Positions 27,894 to 39,282 of a DNA stretch of 64,000 nt are shown here, piece after piece. A program made the position numbers and the translations under genes. The first letter of the stretch is position 1. Each line of letters opens with the position of its first letter. The stretch comes from CAVSRC01 sp963830205 (lineage in GTDB: Bacteria; Pseudomonadota; Alphaproteobacteria; Rhizobiales; Kaistiaceae): the NCBI GenBank assembly GCA_963830205.1, contig CAWHLP010000012.1, positions 62,001-126,000 of the forward strand, in the 5' to 3' direction. Under the pieces are notes generated by a model. It was not told the DNA's origin, did not search any database, and saw only the letters and a program-made list of their open reading frames with translations.

Positions 27894-29463
27894 TCACGGC
27901 CGCCGCTCACCGCGGCCGAGCAAGCGGTTGACCGCCTCCACCAGGTCGCCCACCGCGACCTCTTCCTGGCCGGGCCGCTCCTCGCGCCACTGGCTGTTGT
28001 CCTCGATCTTGGCCGAGAGCTTCTTGCCGAGCTTGAGGTCCTTGATCTGCACCACGCCGCGCGCCTTCTCGTCGCCGCCCTGGATGATGGCGAGCGGCGC
28101 ATTGCGCCGGTCGGCATATTTCATCTGCGCCTTCATGCCGGCGGCGCCGAGATAGACCTCGGCGGAAATATCGGCGCGGCGGAGATCGGCGACCATCTGC
28201 TGGTAGTCGCCCATACGGTCGCGATCGAGCACCAGCACCACGACCGGGCCGGCGGCGTCGACCGTGTCGACCTTGCCGAGCGCGGCGAGAGCCGCCTGCA
28301 GGCGCGACACGCCGATGGAGAAGCCGGTCGCCGGCACGTTCTCGCTCCATGAAGCGGCCGACCAGCCCGTCATAGCGTCCGCCACCGCCGACCGAGCCGA
28401 AGACGCACCGGCTGGCCCTTCTCGTTCGCGGATCTCGAACAGCAACTCGGCCTCGAACACCGCGCCGGTGTAGTATTCGAGGCCGCGGACGACTGGAGAA
28501 ATGCGATCCGCCGTGAGCCGATCTGCGCGATAGAGCTGCAAGGTCGTCAGCCATAGACCTGGTAGGTCGTTGTCGTAAATTCGCTTAAGCCAGATCAGCG
28601 TATCTTCGTTTCGATCGCCGCGCCTACGCGACATTGTTCACCTTGAGTGGCAGCAAGGCATCATCTGAGTGTCCGGACGACGTTGCGGCGTTTCCAAGCC
28701 TCGTCAACGGGATCGACTCCAGCGTTGCCGCGATGCACGAACTTCAGCAACTCACCAATTGCTCTCAGGTTCAAGCCCGGCGCCCTTGCGTGAAGTCGCC
28801 GCTCTCGTCCTTCCGCCCTAGGCCCAAGAGCTCCGCACTCCTTCGACGCCCAAGACGGTCCAGCTTGTCGATCGCGCGCAGCACCGCCAGCTTCTGGCGC
28901 TCGTCGGTGACGCCGATCGCCTCCATCACGCCGTCGAGCACCTTCCGCGAATTGACCTTGATGACGTACTGCCCGCGCGGAATGCCGATCTCCTCCAGCG
29001 TGTCCGCCATCATCATGCACATCTCCGCATCGGCGGCGAGCGAGGCCGAGCCGACCGTGTCGGCGTCGAACTGCATGAACTGGCGGAAGCGGCCGGGTCC
29101 CGGCTTCTCGTTGCGGAACACCCAGCCGGCCCGGTAGCTGCGATAGGGCTTGGGCAGGCGCTCGTAGTTCTCGGCGACATAGCGGGCGAGCGGCGCGGTC
29201 AGGTCGTAGCGCAGGCTCAGCCACTGCTCGTCGTCGTCGAGGAACGAGAACACCCCCTCGTTCGGCCGGTCCTGGTCCGGCAGGAACTTGCCCAGCGCCT
29301 CGGTGTATTCGATCAGCGGGGTCTCGACCGGCTCGAAGCCGTAGCGTTCGTAGACGCGGCGGATGCGCGTCATCATGCGCTCGCTGGCGCGGATGTCCGC
29401 GGCCGAGCGGTCGATCAGCCCGCGCGGCAGGCGGGCCTTGGGTTTCTGGTCAGTGGTTGCCAT
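27894..29463 (-). pseudogene. hisS: Histidyl-tRNA synthetase with several frameshifts
   Basis: It charges tRNA-His and is normally essential. The N-terminal catalytic half is intact for about 225 residues (motif 2 around RSYRAGWVFRNEKPGPGRFRQ), to GDFTQG. The C-terminal half resumes at PVVRGLEYYTG and runs to a normal end through the anticodon-binding domain. Net one-base gains are seen near 28784, 28764, 28417, 28403 and 28345. Within the last three, FGSVGGGGRYDGLVGRF reads only in a different frame. The stretch 28555-28760 does not read well in any frame and looks less GC-rich. Sequence error or decay; see findings. Confidence 0.85.
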
Positions 29464-29637
29464 GGCGCGCGGTTCCTATCCCATCGCCGGGAGGGCGGCA
29501 AGGTTCCGCGGGGTCGCCGCGGTCCTTCCGGCCCTCATGGCTGGTTAACCCTGAAGCAACATCGGCTGCCGCCGCCAGCCTTCGTTAAGCCTGACCGTGG
29601 CAGTGATCGGCGGCGGGGACGGGGTTGGAGCGAGGCC

Positions 29638-30060
29638 ATGAGCGATCTCAGTTTCGACGTCGATCTGACCGTGGGCGCCCAGCCGCGCACCGTCAGCTTC
29701 GCCCATGGCGGCGTCATCTTCGTCAAGGGCGACGGCGGCGCGTTCGCCTATCTGGTGCGCTCCGGCGAGGTCGAGATCCGCGGTTCCGGCCATGCCCTGG
29801 AAGTGGTCGGGCCGGGTGGGTTGTTCGGCGAGATGGCGCTCATCGACGGCGGCCCGCGCAGCGCCTCGGCAGTCGCCCGCAAGGCGACCGAACTGGTGGT
29901 TCTCGACCGGCCGACCTTCGACCGGCTCACCCGCGAGGTGCCCGATTTCGCCCTGAAGGTGATGCAACTCCTTTCCCGGCGCCTGCGCGCCGCCAACCGG
30001 CGCACCGCCAGCGACGACACATTGCCCATCGTGCGTCGCGCCAGCCGCAAGAGCGCCTGA
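29638..30060 (+). CDS. Single-domain cyclic-nucleotide-binding protein
   Basis: A 140-residue protein that is essentially one cNMP-binding beta-barrel. The phosphate-binding cassette reads FGEMALIDGGPRSASA, with the conserved Glu and the Arg that contacts the cyclic phosphate. There is no DNA-binding or enzyme domain. It is followed by a BacA-like transporter and then a second protein of the same kind. It may bind cAMP or cGMP; the partner is unknown. Confidence 0.85.
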   Translation: MSDLSFDVDLTVGAQPRTVSFAHGGVIFVKGDGGAFAYLVRSGEVEIRGSGHALEVVGPGGLFGEMALIDGGPRSASAVARKATELVVLDRPTFDRLTREVPDFALKVMQLLSRRLRAANRRTASDDTLPIVRRASRKSA

Positions 30061-30131
30061 TCCGCCAAAGGGCGGAAGCCATTCAGAAACCGGTGTGCCG
30101 ATCCGTGCCGCTCGACGCGGATGCCGCATGA

Positions 30132-30151
30132 ACTATCGGTAATCCGATAGT
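30132..30151. promoter_or_regulatory. Perfect inverted repeat, possible operator upstream of the BacA-like gene
   Basis: ACTATCGG and CCGATAGT are exact inverted 8-base arms around TAAT, in the 244-base gap before the transporter gene. The size and AT-richer centre suit a dimeric repressor site (for example Rrf2, MarR or TetR type). No T run follows, so it is not a terminator. The regulator cannot be named. Confidence 0.5.
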
Positions 30152-30304
30152 CAGGCTCTTGGATTCCTCCGTTTTTGAGCCAATTCTCCCCGTCAAATCG
30201 CGATTGCGCCGGCTAAGCGCCTTCTTCATCCTCGCCTGGCCGGTCGAGATTCCCGCCCTGAACCCCCGACCGCCCGCCGGCGGCGCGCGAAGGAAACACC
30301 CTGG

Positions 30305-31585
30305 ATGTTCGCTTCGTTCTTCCCCAAGCCGCGCCTGCTCTTTCTCTCGGCGATCCTGTGGACGGCCGTGTGCATGGCCGTTTGGTATCTGTTTGCGCGG
30401 GATCTGGGCGAGCGTTTCAGCCTCGCCGGGATCTTCGGCGTCCACTATCCGCCGCCCCTCGACCCAACCGGCGGCGATGCCGCTCGCACGACCTTTGCCG
30501 CCGCTCACGATGTCGCGGTCGATGCCTGGCTCTACCAGTACATGTTCGTCTGCGGCGCCATCTTTGCCGTGGCGTGGCGCCGGCTGGTGCCCCATCGCTG
30601 GTTCTGGTGGTCGGTGGTCGCTTCGTCGGTGATCCTGTTCATCGTCTGGTTCCAGGTCCAGCTCGACGTGCTCATCAACAACTGGTTCGGCTCCTTCTAC
30701 GACCTCATCCAGAAGTCGCTGGCAACGCCCAATGTCGTCACCTCCCAAGCCTATTTCGGTCAGCTCGCGACCTTCCTCACCATCGCGATGATCTATATCT
30801 TCGTCGCCGTCTTCAATGCCTTCCTAGTCAGCCACTACATCTTTCGCTGGCGCTCGGCGATGAACGATTACTACGTCGCCAACTGGCAGCGGCTGCGGCT
30901 GATCGAGGGCGCCTCGCAGCGCGTCCAGGAAGACACCATGCGCTTCGCCTCGACAGTGGAGGACCTTGGCGTCAGCCTTGTCGATTCGGTGATGACGCTG
31001 ATCGCCTTTCTGCCCATCCTTTGGGGCCTGTCGTCCTTCGTGAAGGAACTGCCGATCATCGGCCACGTTCCGCAGGCGCTGGTCATCGTCGCCATCCTGT
31101 GGTCGATCTTCGGCACCGGCCTGCTGGCCATCGCCGGCATCCGCCTGCCCGGCCTCCAGTTCCGCAACCAGCGCGTCGAGGCCGCCTACCGCAAGGAACT
31201 CGTGCTCGGCGAGGACAATGCCGAGCGCGCTCAGCCGCCGACCCTGGTCGAGCTTTTCGCCAATGTGCGCCGCAACTACTTCCGCATCTATCTCAACTAC
31301 CTGTATTTCAACGTCGCCCGCTACGGTTACCTCCAGGCCGGCGTCATGGTGCCCTATGTCGCGCTGGCGCCGACGATCGTTGCGGCCGGCTTCACGCTCG
31401 GCGTCATGCAGCAGATCCTGCGCGCCTTCGACCGGGTCACCTCGTCCTTCCAGTACCTGGTTAATTCCTGGTCGACGATCGTCGAGCTGATGTCGATCTA
31501 CAAGCGCCTGCGCGCCTTCGAGGCAACGCTGCACGACGAGAAGCTGCCCGCGATCGAGCAGGAAACCACAGCCGACGCGGTCTGA
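30305..31585 (+). CDS. bacA: SbmA/BacA-like peptide transporter
   Basis: An inner-membrane importer of 426 residues from the SbmA/BacA family, which takes up proline-rich and other antimicrobial peptides driven by the proton gradient and affects long-chain lipid A fatty acids in rhizobia. Seven or eight hydrophobic segments are visible. Conserved stretches include FQVQLDVLINNWFGSFYDLIQ, SHYIFRWRSAMNDYYVANWQ and the GASQRVQEDTMRFA region. There is no ATPase domain, so it is not a BclA-type ABC fusion. AAGGAAA precedes the ATG. It is flanked on both sides by cNMP-fold proteins. Confidence 0.9.
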   Translation: MFASFFPKPRLLFLSAILWTAVCMAVWYLFARDLGERFSLAGIFGVHYPPPLDPTGGDAARTTFAAAHDVAVDAWLYQYMFVCGAIFAVAWRRLVPHRWFWWSVVASSVILFIVWFQVQLDVLINNWFGSFYDLIQKSLATPNVVTSQAYFGQLATFLTIAMIYIFVAVFNAFLVSHYIFRWRSAMNDYYVANWQRLRLIEGASQRVQEDTMRFASTVEDLGVSLVDSVMTLIAFLPILWGLSSFVKELPIIGHVPQALVIVAILWSIFGTGLLAIAGIRLPGLQFRNQRVEAAYRKELVLGEDNAERAQPPTLVELFANVRRNYFRIYLNYLYFNVARYGYLQAGVMVPYVALAPTIVAAGFTLGVMQQILRAFDRVTSSFQYLVNSWSTIVELMSIYKRLRAFEATLHDEKLPAIEQETTADAV

Positions 31586-31691
31586 CGGCGGGCCGCAGGC
31601 GATCGGAGCAATTTGAACGGTGGCCTACGTCGTTTCTTAAATCGCCTGGCGCAACACTCGCGGCCACTCGAGCGACCGGGAGACACCGCGC

Positions 31692-32126
31692 ATGAACGAC
31701 ACTATCTTCGACGTCGACGTCATCGCCTCCAGCGGCAGCGCGATCCTCATTTTTGTCGACGGCGTCACCATCCACCAGCGCGGCGACGCGGGGCGCCGCG
31801 CCTACATCGTCAAGCGCGGCAGCGTCGCGCTCAGCCAGCAGGGCCGGCCGGTGGAGACCATCGGTCCCGGCGAGATATTCGGCGAGGCGAGCCTCATCAC
31901 CGGCACGCCCCAGCTCGATACCGCCGTCGCCGTCGGCGAGGTGGAGCTGCTGCCGATCGAGGCGGACCTGTTCGACGTGCTGGTGCGCGACGACGAGGAT
32001 TTCGCCCGCACCGTGATGCGGCTTCTGGCTCGCCGGCTGCATGCCACCACCGAGATGTTCGAGCGCTGCTTCGAGGACCTGCCGGCGGCGGACAGGGCGG
32101 CCGTTCCGACGCAGCTCACCGCCTGA
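31692..32126 (+). CDS. Cyclic-nucleotide-binding-fold protein lacking the key arginine
   Basis: A 144-residue single-domain paralogue of the protein two genes upstream. The beta-barrel and hinge are clear. The cassette reads FGEASLITGTPQLDTA: the Gly-Glu is kept but the phosphate-contacting Arg (PRSA in the paralogue, PRAA in PKA) is replaced by PQLD. It may therefore not bind a cyclic nucleotide. It lies 106 bases after the transporter gene, on the same strand. Confidence 0.8.
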   Translation: MNDTIFDVDVIASSGSAILIFVDGVTIHQRGDAGRRAYIVKRGSVALSQQGRPVETIGPGEIFGEASLITGTPQLDTAVAVGEVELLPIEADLFDVLVRDDEDFARTVMRLLARRLHATTEMFERCFEDLPAADRAAVPTQLTA

Positions 32127-32151
32127 GCAACAACCGTCGGCGGCCGCCGGG

Positions 32152-33714
32152 TCAGGACTTGCGCTTGTCGGCGAGGATGAGATCGGCGGCGCTGGCGCCG
32201 GAGAGGATGGCGCCGGTGAAGCCGCCGCTGCCGCCATAGGCGGACGCGAGGTAAAGCCCGTCGATCGGCGTGCGCACCTGCCGCTCGAAGCCGCGCCAGA
32301 TCGGGCCGGCCGGCGGCGTCGGCGCAAAGCCGTAGACGGCCCCCTCGGGCGCATTGAGGTGGTCCGCGATCGACCGCGCGGTGGTGACGGTGCTCGCCAC
32401 CACATTGGCGGCGAAGCCGGGGAAGGTGCGGTCGACGGCGGCGATCAGCCGTTCGCCCCACAGCTTGCGCTTCGCCCGATAGGCTTCGTCATCGAGCCCC
32501 GTCCAGTTCTCGACGCGGTCGATGGCGGTGATGGTGGCGGGGTAGGGCGGACCGCCGAGGCCGCTGTCGATGGCCGAGTAGTCGACCAGGACGAGCGGCG
32601 GATCGAGGTGGTCCAACGGCGCTTCGGCAAACACGGTGGAAGCCAGCCGATAGTCCGCCAGGTGTTCCATCCAGGCCGGCACCAGCACCGTCGAATAGCT
32701 GGCAACGCCGACCGCGGCGGCCGGTTGGGCGAGGCCGCAGGCGACCGTCAGGATCGACATGGACAGCGGCCGCTGGCCATAGGCCGCCATGAAGCGCTCG
32801 CGCGCCGGTGCGGCGAGCGTGGCCGCCAGCACCGCCGGCGCCGCATTGCCGGCCACCACCCGGGTCGCCACCTCGGTCCGGTCGCCGCCGGCAGCGTCGG
32901 TGTGGACGACGGCTGCGACGCGGCCCTCGCCATCGAGCCGGATCTCCGCTGCACTCCGCCCGGTGGCGATCACGCCGCCAGCGGCGATGACCGCCTCTGC
33001 GATGGCGTCGCTCAGGCGCTGCGAGCCGCCGCGCACGTAGCGGGCGCCGGCGGCGAGGTAGCCGCCTTGCGCCAGGCTGAAATGGATCCACCACAGGCTG
33101 GCCGGGTCGTCGTGGTAGTAGGGCAGGTTGGCGGCGAGCGCCCATTTGGGCGCCTCGTTGTCGCCGAAGCTGCGTTGCAGCACCTCGCCCAGCGACCGCT
33201 GCCAGTCGCGCACGACCGGCCCGAGCTTGAACAGCGCGCCGATGCCTTGGCCGGGTTCGCGGAAGGCTTCGCGGCCGCGGCTGAGCGTGCCGAGGCCGGT
33301 GGTGATGCGCTCAATGTCGCCGAGCAGCGTATCGATCTGCGTCCGGTAGCGGGGGAAGCGGTCGACCAGCGCGGCACGCGCCTCGGGGAAGGAATTGGGC
33401 AGGCGGAAGGGGGCGCCGATGAGCCGGCCGCGCACCTCATAGAGGGCGTCGATGGGCGACCAGGTGACGCTGTCGAGTACGCCGAGACGCGACAGCGGAT
33501 CGTTCTTGGGCTCGCTCGTCGCGTGCGGATCGGCGGTCTCGTGCAGCGACGATTCGACGATAAGCGGACCGACCTTGTAGGTCGTCGCGGCGCCGCCGAT
33601 GGAGAGATTGCGCTCCACGACCAGCACCTTGCGCCCGGCGCGGGCAAGAAGCCCCGCCGCCGTCAGCCCGCCAAGGCCGGCGCCGATGACCACTGCGTCG
33701 TAGAGGACAGCCAC
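32152..33714 (-). CDS. Phytoene-desaturase-like FAD-dependent oxidoreductase
   Basis: A 520-residue flavoprotein of the CrtI/NAD(P)-FAD amine-oxidase superfamily. The N-terminal dinucleotide fold is DAVVIGAGLGGLTAAGLLARAG. Family features are ERNLSIGG, the GGSQRLSDAIAEA region and the C-terminal GLYLASAYGGSGGFTGA that closes the FAD site. No crtB or other carotenoid genes are near, so retinoid or carotenoid chemistry is only a family guess. The GTG at 33714 is chosen because AGGAGG lies five bases upstream. A FixK/FNR box sits about 50 bases before it. Confidence 0.85.
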   Translation of the reverse strand: MAVLYDAVVIGAGLGGLTAAGLLARAGRKVLVVERNLSIGGAATTYKVGPLIVESSLHETADPHATSEPKNDPLSRLGVLDSVTWSPIDALYEVRGRLIGAPFRLPNSFPEARAALVDRFPRYRTQIDTLLGDIERITTGLGTLSRGREAFREPGQGIGALFKLGPVVRDWQRSLGEVLQRSFGDNEAPKWALAANLPYYHDDPASLWWIHFSLAQGGYLAAGARYVRGGSQRLSDAIAEAVIAAGGVIATGRSAAEIRLDGEGRVAAVVHTDAAGGDRTEVATRVVAGNAAPAVLAATLAAPARERFMAAYGQRPLSMSILTVACGLAQPAAAVGVASYSTVLVPAWMEHLADYRLASTVFAEAPLDHLDPPLVLVDYSAIDSGLGGPPYPATITAIDRVENWTGLDDEAYRAKRKLWGERLIAAVDRTFPGFAANVVASTVTTARSIADHLNAPEGAVYGFAPTPPAGPIWRGFERQVRTPIDGLYLASAYGGSGGFTGAILSGASAADLILADKRKS

Positions 33715-33758
33715 CTCCACCTCCTGAACAGATAGTGGCGGCTGAATACGAGCGGGCG

Positions 33759-33772
33759 TTGACCGCGATCAA
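33759..33772. promoter_or_regulatory. FixK/FNR-type box upstream of the FAD oxidoreductase
   Basis: TTGAC-CGCG-ATCAA matches the FixK/FNR consensus TTGAY-N4-RTCAA. Its centre is about 51 bases before the GTG of the leftward oxidoreductase and just past the groEL terminator, so it can act only on that gene. Confidence 0.65.
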
Positions 33773-33800
33773 ATGCGGCTGTCACAAACGGCAGTGGAGC

Positions 33801-33834
33801 TGGAAAAAGAAAAGGCCGCCCGCAGGCGGCCTTT
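33801..33834 (-). terminator. Rho-independent terminator of groEL
   Basis: On the minus strand AAAGGCCGCC pairs with GGCGGCCTTT around a short loop, followed by TTCTTTTT. It lies about 30 bases past the groEL stop. Confidence 0.9.
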
Positions 33835-33860
33835 CCGTATTCCCTGTCGGGTGGATGGAC

Positions 33861-35498
<1,638 letters not shown>

Positions 35499-35550
35499 GG
35501 CTGGTGGTTCCTTCGCGATTCTGAAAACGGGTCTTGCGGGGAGGGCGCCG

Positions 35551-35865
35551 TCAGGCAGCCTTGCGGCCGGCGGCCTTGCCTTCGATGATGCCCATGACGT
35601 CGGACTCCTTCATGATCAGGAGATCCTCGCCATCGATCTTCACCTCGGTGCCGGACCACTTGCCGAACAGGATGCGGTCGCCAACCTTGACGTCGAGGGC
35701 GATGAGCTTGCCGGTCTCGTCACGAGCCCCCGGGCCGACGGCGATGATCTCGCCTTCCTGCGGCTTCTCCTTGGCGGTGTCGGGAATGATGATGCCGCCG
35801 GCGGTCTTCTCTTCGGACTCGACCCGGCGAACGACCACGCGGTCGTGGAGGGGACGGAATTTCAT
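35551..35865 (-). CDS. groS: Co-chaperonin GroES (Hsp10)
   Basis: The 10 kDa lid of the GroEL chamber, 104 residues. It begins MKFRPLHDRVVVRR. The mobile loop is ESEEKTAGGIIIPDTAKEKP and the roof region is PGARDETGKL. It is the first gene of the groESL operon. The CIRCE element lies 65 bases before its ATG. Confidence 0.99.
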   Translation of the reverse strand: MKFRPLHDRVVVRRVESEEKTAGGIIIPDTAKEKPQEGEIIAVGPGARDETGKLIALDVKVGDRILFGKWSGTEVKIDGEDLLIMKESDVMGIIEGKAAGRKAA

Positions 35866-35929
35866 GGACTTCGGTTCCTCTCTGGGCGGCGCGATCCGTG
35901 AACCGGATCAGCCTGCAATGGGAGATGGG

Positions 35930-35956
35930 TTAGCACTCGATCAAGGCGAGTGCTAA
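35930..35956. promoter_or_regulatory. CIRCE operator (HrcA site)
   Basis: A perfect match to the consensus TTAGCACTC-N9-GAGTGCTAA. It lies in the groES leader downstream of the predicted -10 element, so HrcA bound here would block groESL until heat shock. No hrcA gene is in the window. Confidence 0.97.
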
Positions 35957-35968
35957 CAGCCGCGCCGC

Positions 35969-35996
35969 ATTTAGGGAGCGGTTTGATCCGAGTCAA
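35969..35996 (-). promoter_or_regulatory. Predicted groESL promoter overlapping a FixK/FNR-like box
   Basis: On the minus strand TTGACT (35996-35991) and CTAAAT (35974-35969) are spaced by 16 bases, a fair housekeeping promoter, giving a start near 35962 just before CIRCE. The same bases contain TTGAT-CCGA-GTCAA (35983-35996), an FNR/FixK-type palindrome over the -35 element. No gene is seen in the rest of 35957-36168. Confidence 0.6.
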
Positions 35997-36168
35997 GACC
36001 TGAGGCGGGTGGCGCGGCATTGGGGCCGCAACACCAGCAATTGCGCCGGCTGCACGCTTGGCCGACGCCTCGCACGCCGGCAAGGATCTTTGGTTACCAA
36101 TAGGTTAACGAAAAGAATTGCTAACGAAGATGAACTCCGCCAGCCGTGCCGCGGCGAAACCGCGCCGG

Positions 36169-36762
36169 CTATTCGACGATCGCGAAGGGCAGGGTGACCG
36201 TCGCCTGCTTGGCGGTCGCCACGTCGGTCAGCGTCAGCTTGAGCGTGTATTTGCCCGGCTTGAGCGTCGGCAGGGTGACGTTGACCGCGGCGTGGACCTC
36301 GTGGCTCCTGGCGCGCCCCTGCCACTCCAGACGGCCGAAATCGTCCGCCTTGGCGAGCAGGATGCCGCCCGCCGTGCGGATTTCGATGGCCGGGGTGAAG
36401 GCGACGGTGAAGGCCCCGTCGGCCCCGGCGAAGCCATAGCCGACCGGCTCGAGATAGACGGTTGCCGTATCGCCCGAGCGGAAGCTGGCTTCTGCCACGG
36501 GCTCGTATTGGCCGAATCCCTTGACCGAGGCGGCGAACATCGCCACGCGGAACTGGAGCGGCGAGGCCGCCCAGAAGGCGTCGGTCGCCTGGTCGAAGGC
36601 GGAAAGCGCCTCCGCCGGCTTGCCTTCAGCCAGCAGGCTGTCCGCGTTGGTGGCCAAATCCGTGATTGCGCCGGCCGACGCCGCCGTCGACAGGCCACCG
36701 GCGAGGAGAAGCGCCAGCCCCGCTGCCGCCACAACGCTTCGCCGGCAAATGCCCATGCCCAT
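36169..36762 (-). CDS. Exported protein of unknown function
   Basis: A 197-residue protein with a signal peptide (residues 1-30, VVAAAGLALLLAGGLSTAASA). The mature N terminus is a short helical stretch (LLAEGKPAEALSAFDQATDAFW), which could be a TPR-like hairpin. The C-terminal half is rich in beta-strands, with KPGKYTLKLTLTDVATAKQATVTLPF near the end, as in an immunoglobulin-like sandwich. I do not recognise the family. It lies between groESL and the sigma-54 regulator, on the same strand as both. Confidence 0.65.
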   Translation of the reverse strand: MGMGICRRSVVAAAGLALLLAGGLSTAASAGAITDLATNADSLLAEGKPAEALSAFDQATDAFWAASPLQFRVAMFAASVKGFGQYEPVAEASFRSGDTATVYLEPVGYGFAGADGAFTVAFTPAIEIRTAGGILLAKADDFGRLEWQGRARSHEVHAAVNVTLPTLKPGKYTLKLTLTDVATAKQATVTLPFAIVE

Positions 36763-36861
36763 GATCCGTCCTCTGGCTTCCGCGCCGCAGGCCTATGATC
36801 CGACCGCCGGGGCCATCATGCAAGCCGCGGACCGACGCAGCCGGCGGAAAAACGCGCCGCC

Positions 36862-38251
<1,390 letters not shown>

Positions 38252-38397
38252 GACCCCGGCGACCCGTCACCCCGAACTTCGACGGATGACTGTCTGCCAA
38301 CAGGGTAAACAAAGGGTGTGCTCGCCCCACGCGGCGTCTGTCGAAATGGCGCGGCCCCCTCTTGACCGTGAGCCGGCAAGCCCATACGCGGTGCGCC

Positions 38398-39282
38398 GTG
38401 ACCAACAATGCGACGCCCGCCTTCGTGACCGGCCTGGCCGAGCTTGCTTCCACCTACCGGGCGTTGCTCTGCGACATCTGGGGCGTGGTGCACGACGGCG
38501 TTAAGGCCCATCCGGCCGCGGGCGATGCGCTCACCCGCTACCGCGCCGCGGGCGGTGCCGTGCTGCTCATCACCAATGCGCCGCGCCCCAAGGCCGACGT
38601 GGTCAGCGTGATCGACAACTTCGGGGTGCCGCGCACCGCCTATGACGACATCCTGACCTCCGGCGACGTCGCCCGCGATGTCCTGGCCGCGAAGCCGGGT
38701 GCGCGCGTCTTTCATGTCGGCCCGGAACGCGACCTCGGCGTCTATGACGGCCTGCCGCTCACCTTCTCCGGCGAAGAAGCGTGCGACCTGATCTCCTGCA
38801 CCGGCCTCTTCGACGACGACACCGAGACCCCGGACGACTATCAGGCGCGCCTCGCCCGCTGGTACGCGCGCGGGTTGCCGATGCTCTGCGTCAACCCGGA
38901 CATCGTCGTCCAGCGCGGCGGCCGGCTGGTGTGGTGCGCCGGCGCGCTCGCCGAGCGCTATCGCGAACTGGGCGGCGAAACCACCGTCATCGGCAAGCCC
39001 TATGCGACCGCCTATCGGGCGGCTTTGGCGCGGATCGCCGCCATCGTCGGCGAACCCGTACCGCTGCCGGCGGTGTTGGCCATCGGCGACGGCATCGAGA
39101 CCGATATCCGCGGCGCCGTGGCGCAGGGGATCGACGCCCTGTTCGTCACCGACGGCATCCATGCCGATATCTTCGGCGCCCGCGACGCGCCCGACATCGA
39201 CAAGGTGCATGCCTTCCTGGCGACGGCCGGCCTCGGCGCCCATGCGCTCATCACGCGCCTCTCCTGGGAGGGCGGCGCGTGA
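38398..39282 (+). CDS. HAD-superfamily hydrolase, TIGR01459 type (subclass IIA)
   Basis: A NagD-like phosphatase of about 294 residues. The nucleophile motif reads LLCDIWGVVHDG, the second motif LLITNAPRPK, and the late acidic motif AIGDGIETDIRGA. This DxWGV variant is characteristic of the alphaproteobacterial TIGR01459 group, usually next to ribF, as here. Substrate unknown, possibly a flavin or sugar phosphate. The start is uncertain; I take the GTG at 38398, with GTG 38368 as alternative. Its stop overlaps the ribF start as GTGA. Confidence 0.87.
   Translation: MTNNATPAFVTGLAELASTYRALLCDIWGVVHDGVKAHPAAGDALTRYRAAGGAVLLITNAPRPKADVVSVIDNFGVPRTAYDDILTSGDVARDVLAAKPGARVFHVGPERDLGVYDGLPLTFSGEEACDLISCTGLFDDDTETPDDYQARLARWYARGLPMLCVNPDIVVQRGGRLVWCAGALAERYRELGGETTVIGKPYATAYRAALARIAAIVGEPVPLPAVLAIGDGIETDIRGAVAQGIDALFVTDGIHADIFGARDAPDIDKVHAFLATAGLGAHALITRLSWEGGA

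Noticed and set aside
38781..39278. An upstream extension of ribF in its own frame.
   Set aside because: It lies inside the HAD gene in another frame; the GTG at 39279 with a GTGA overlap is the natural start.
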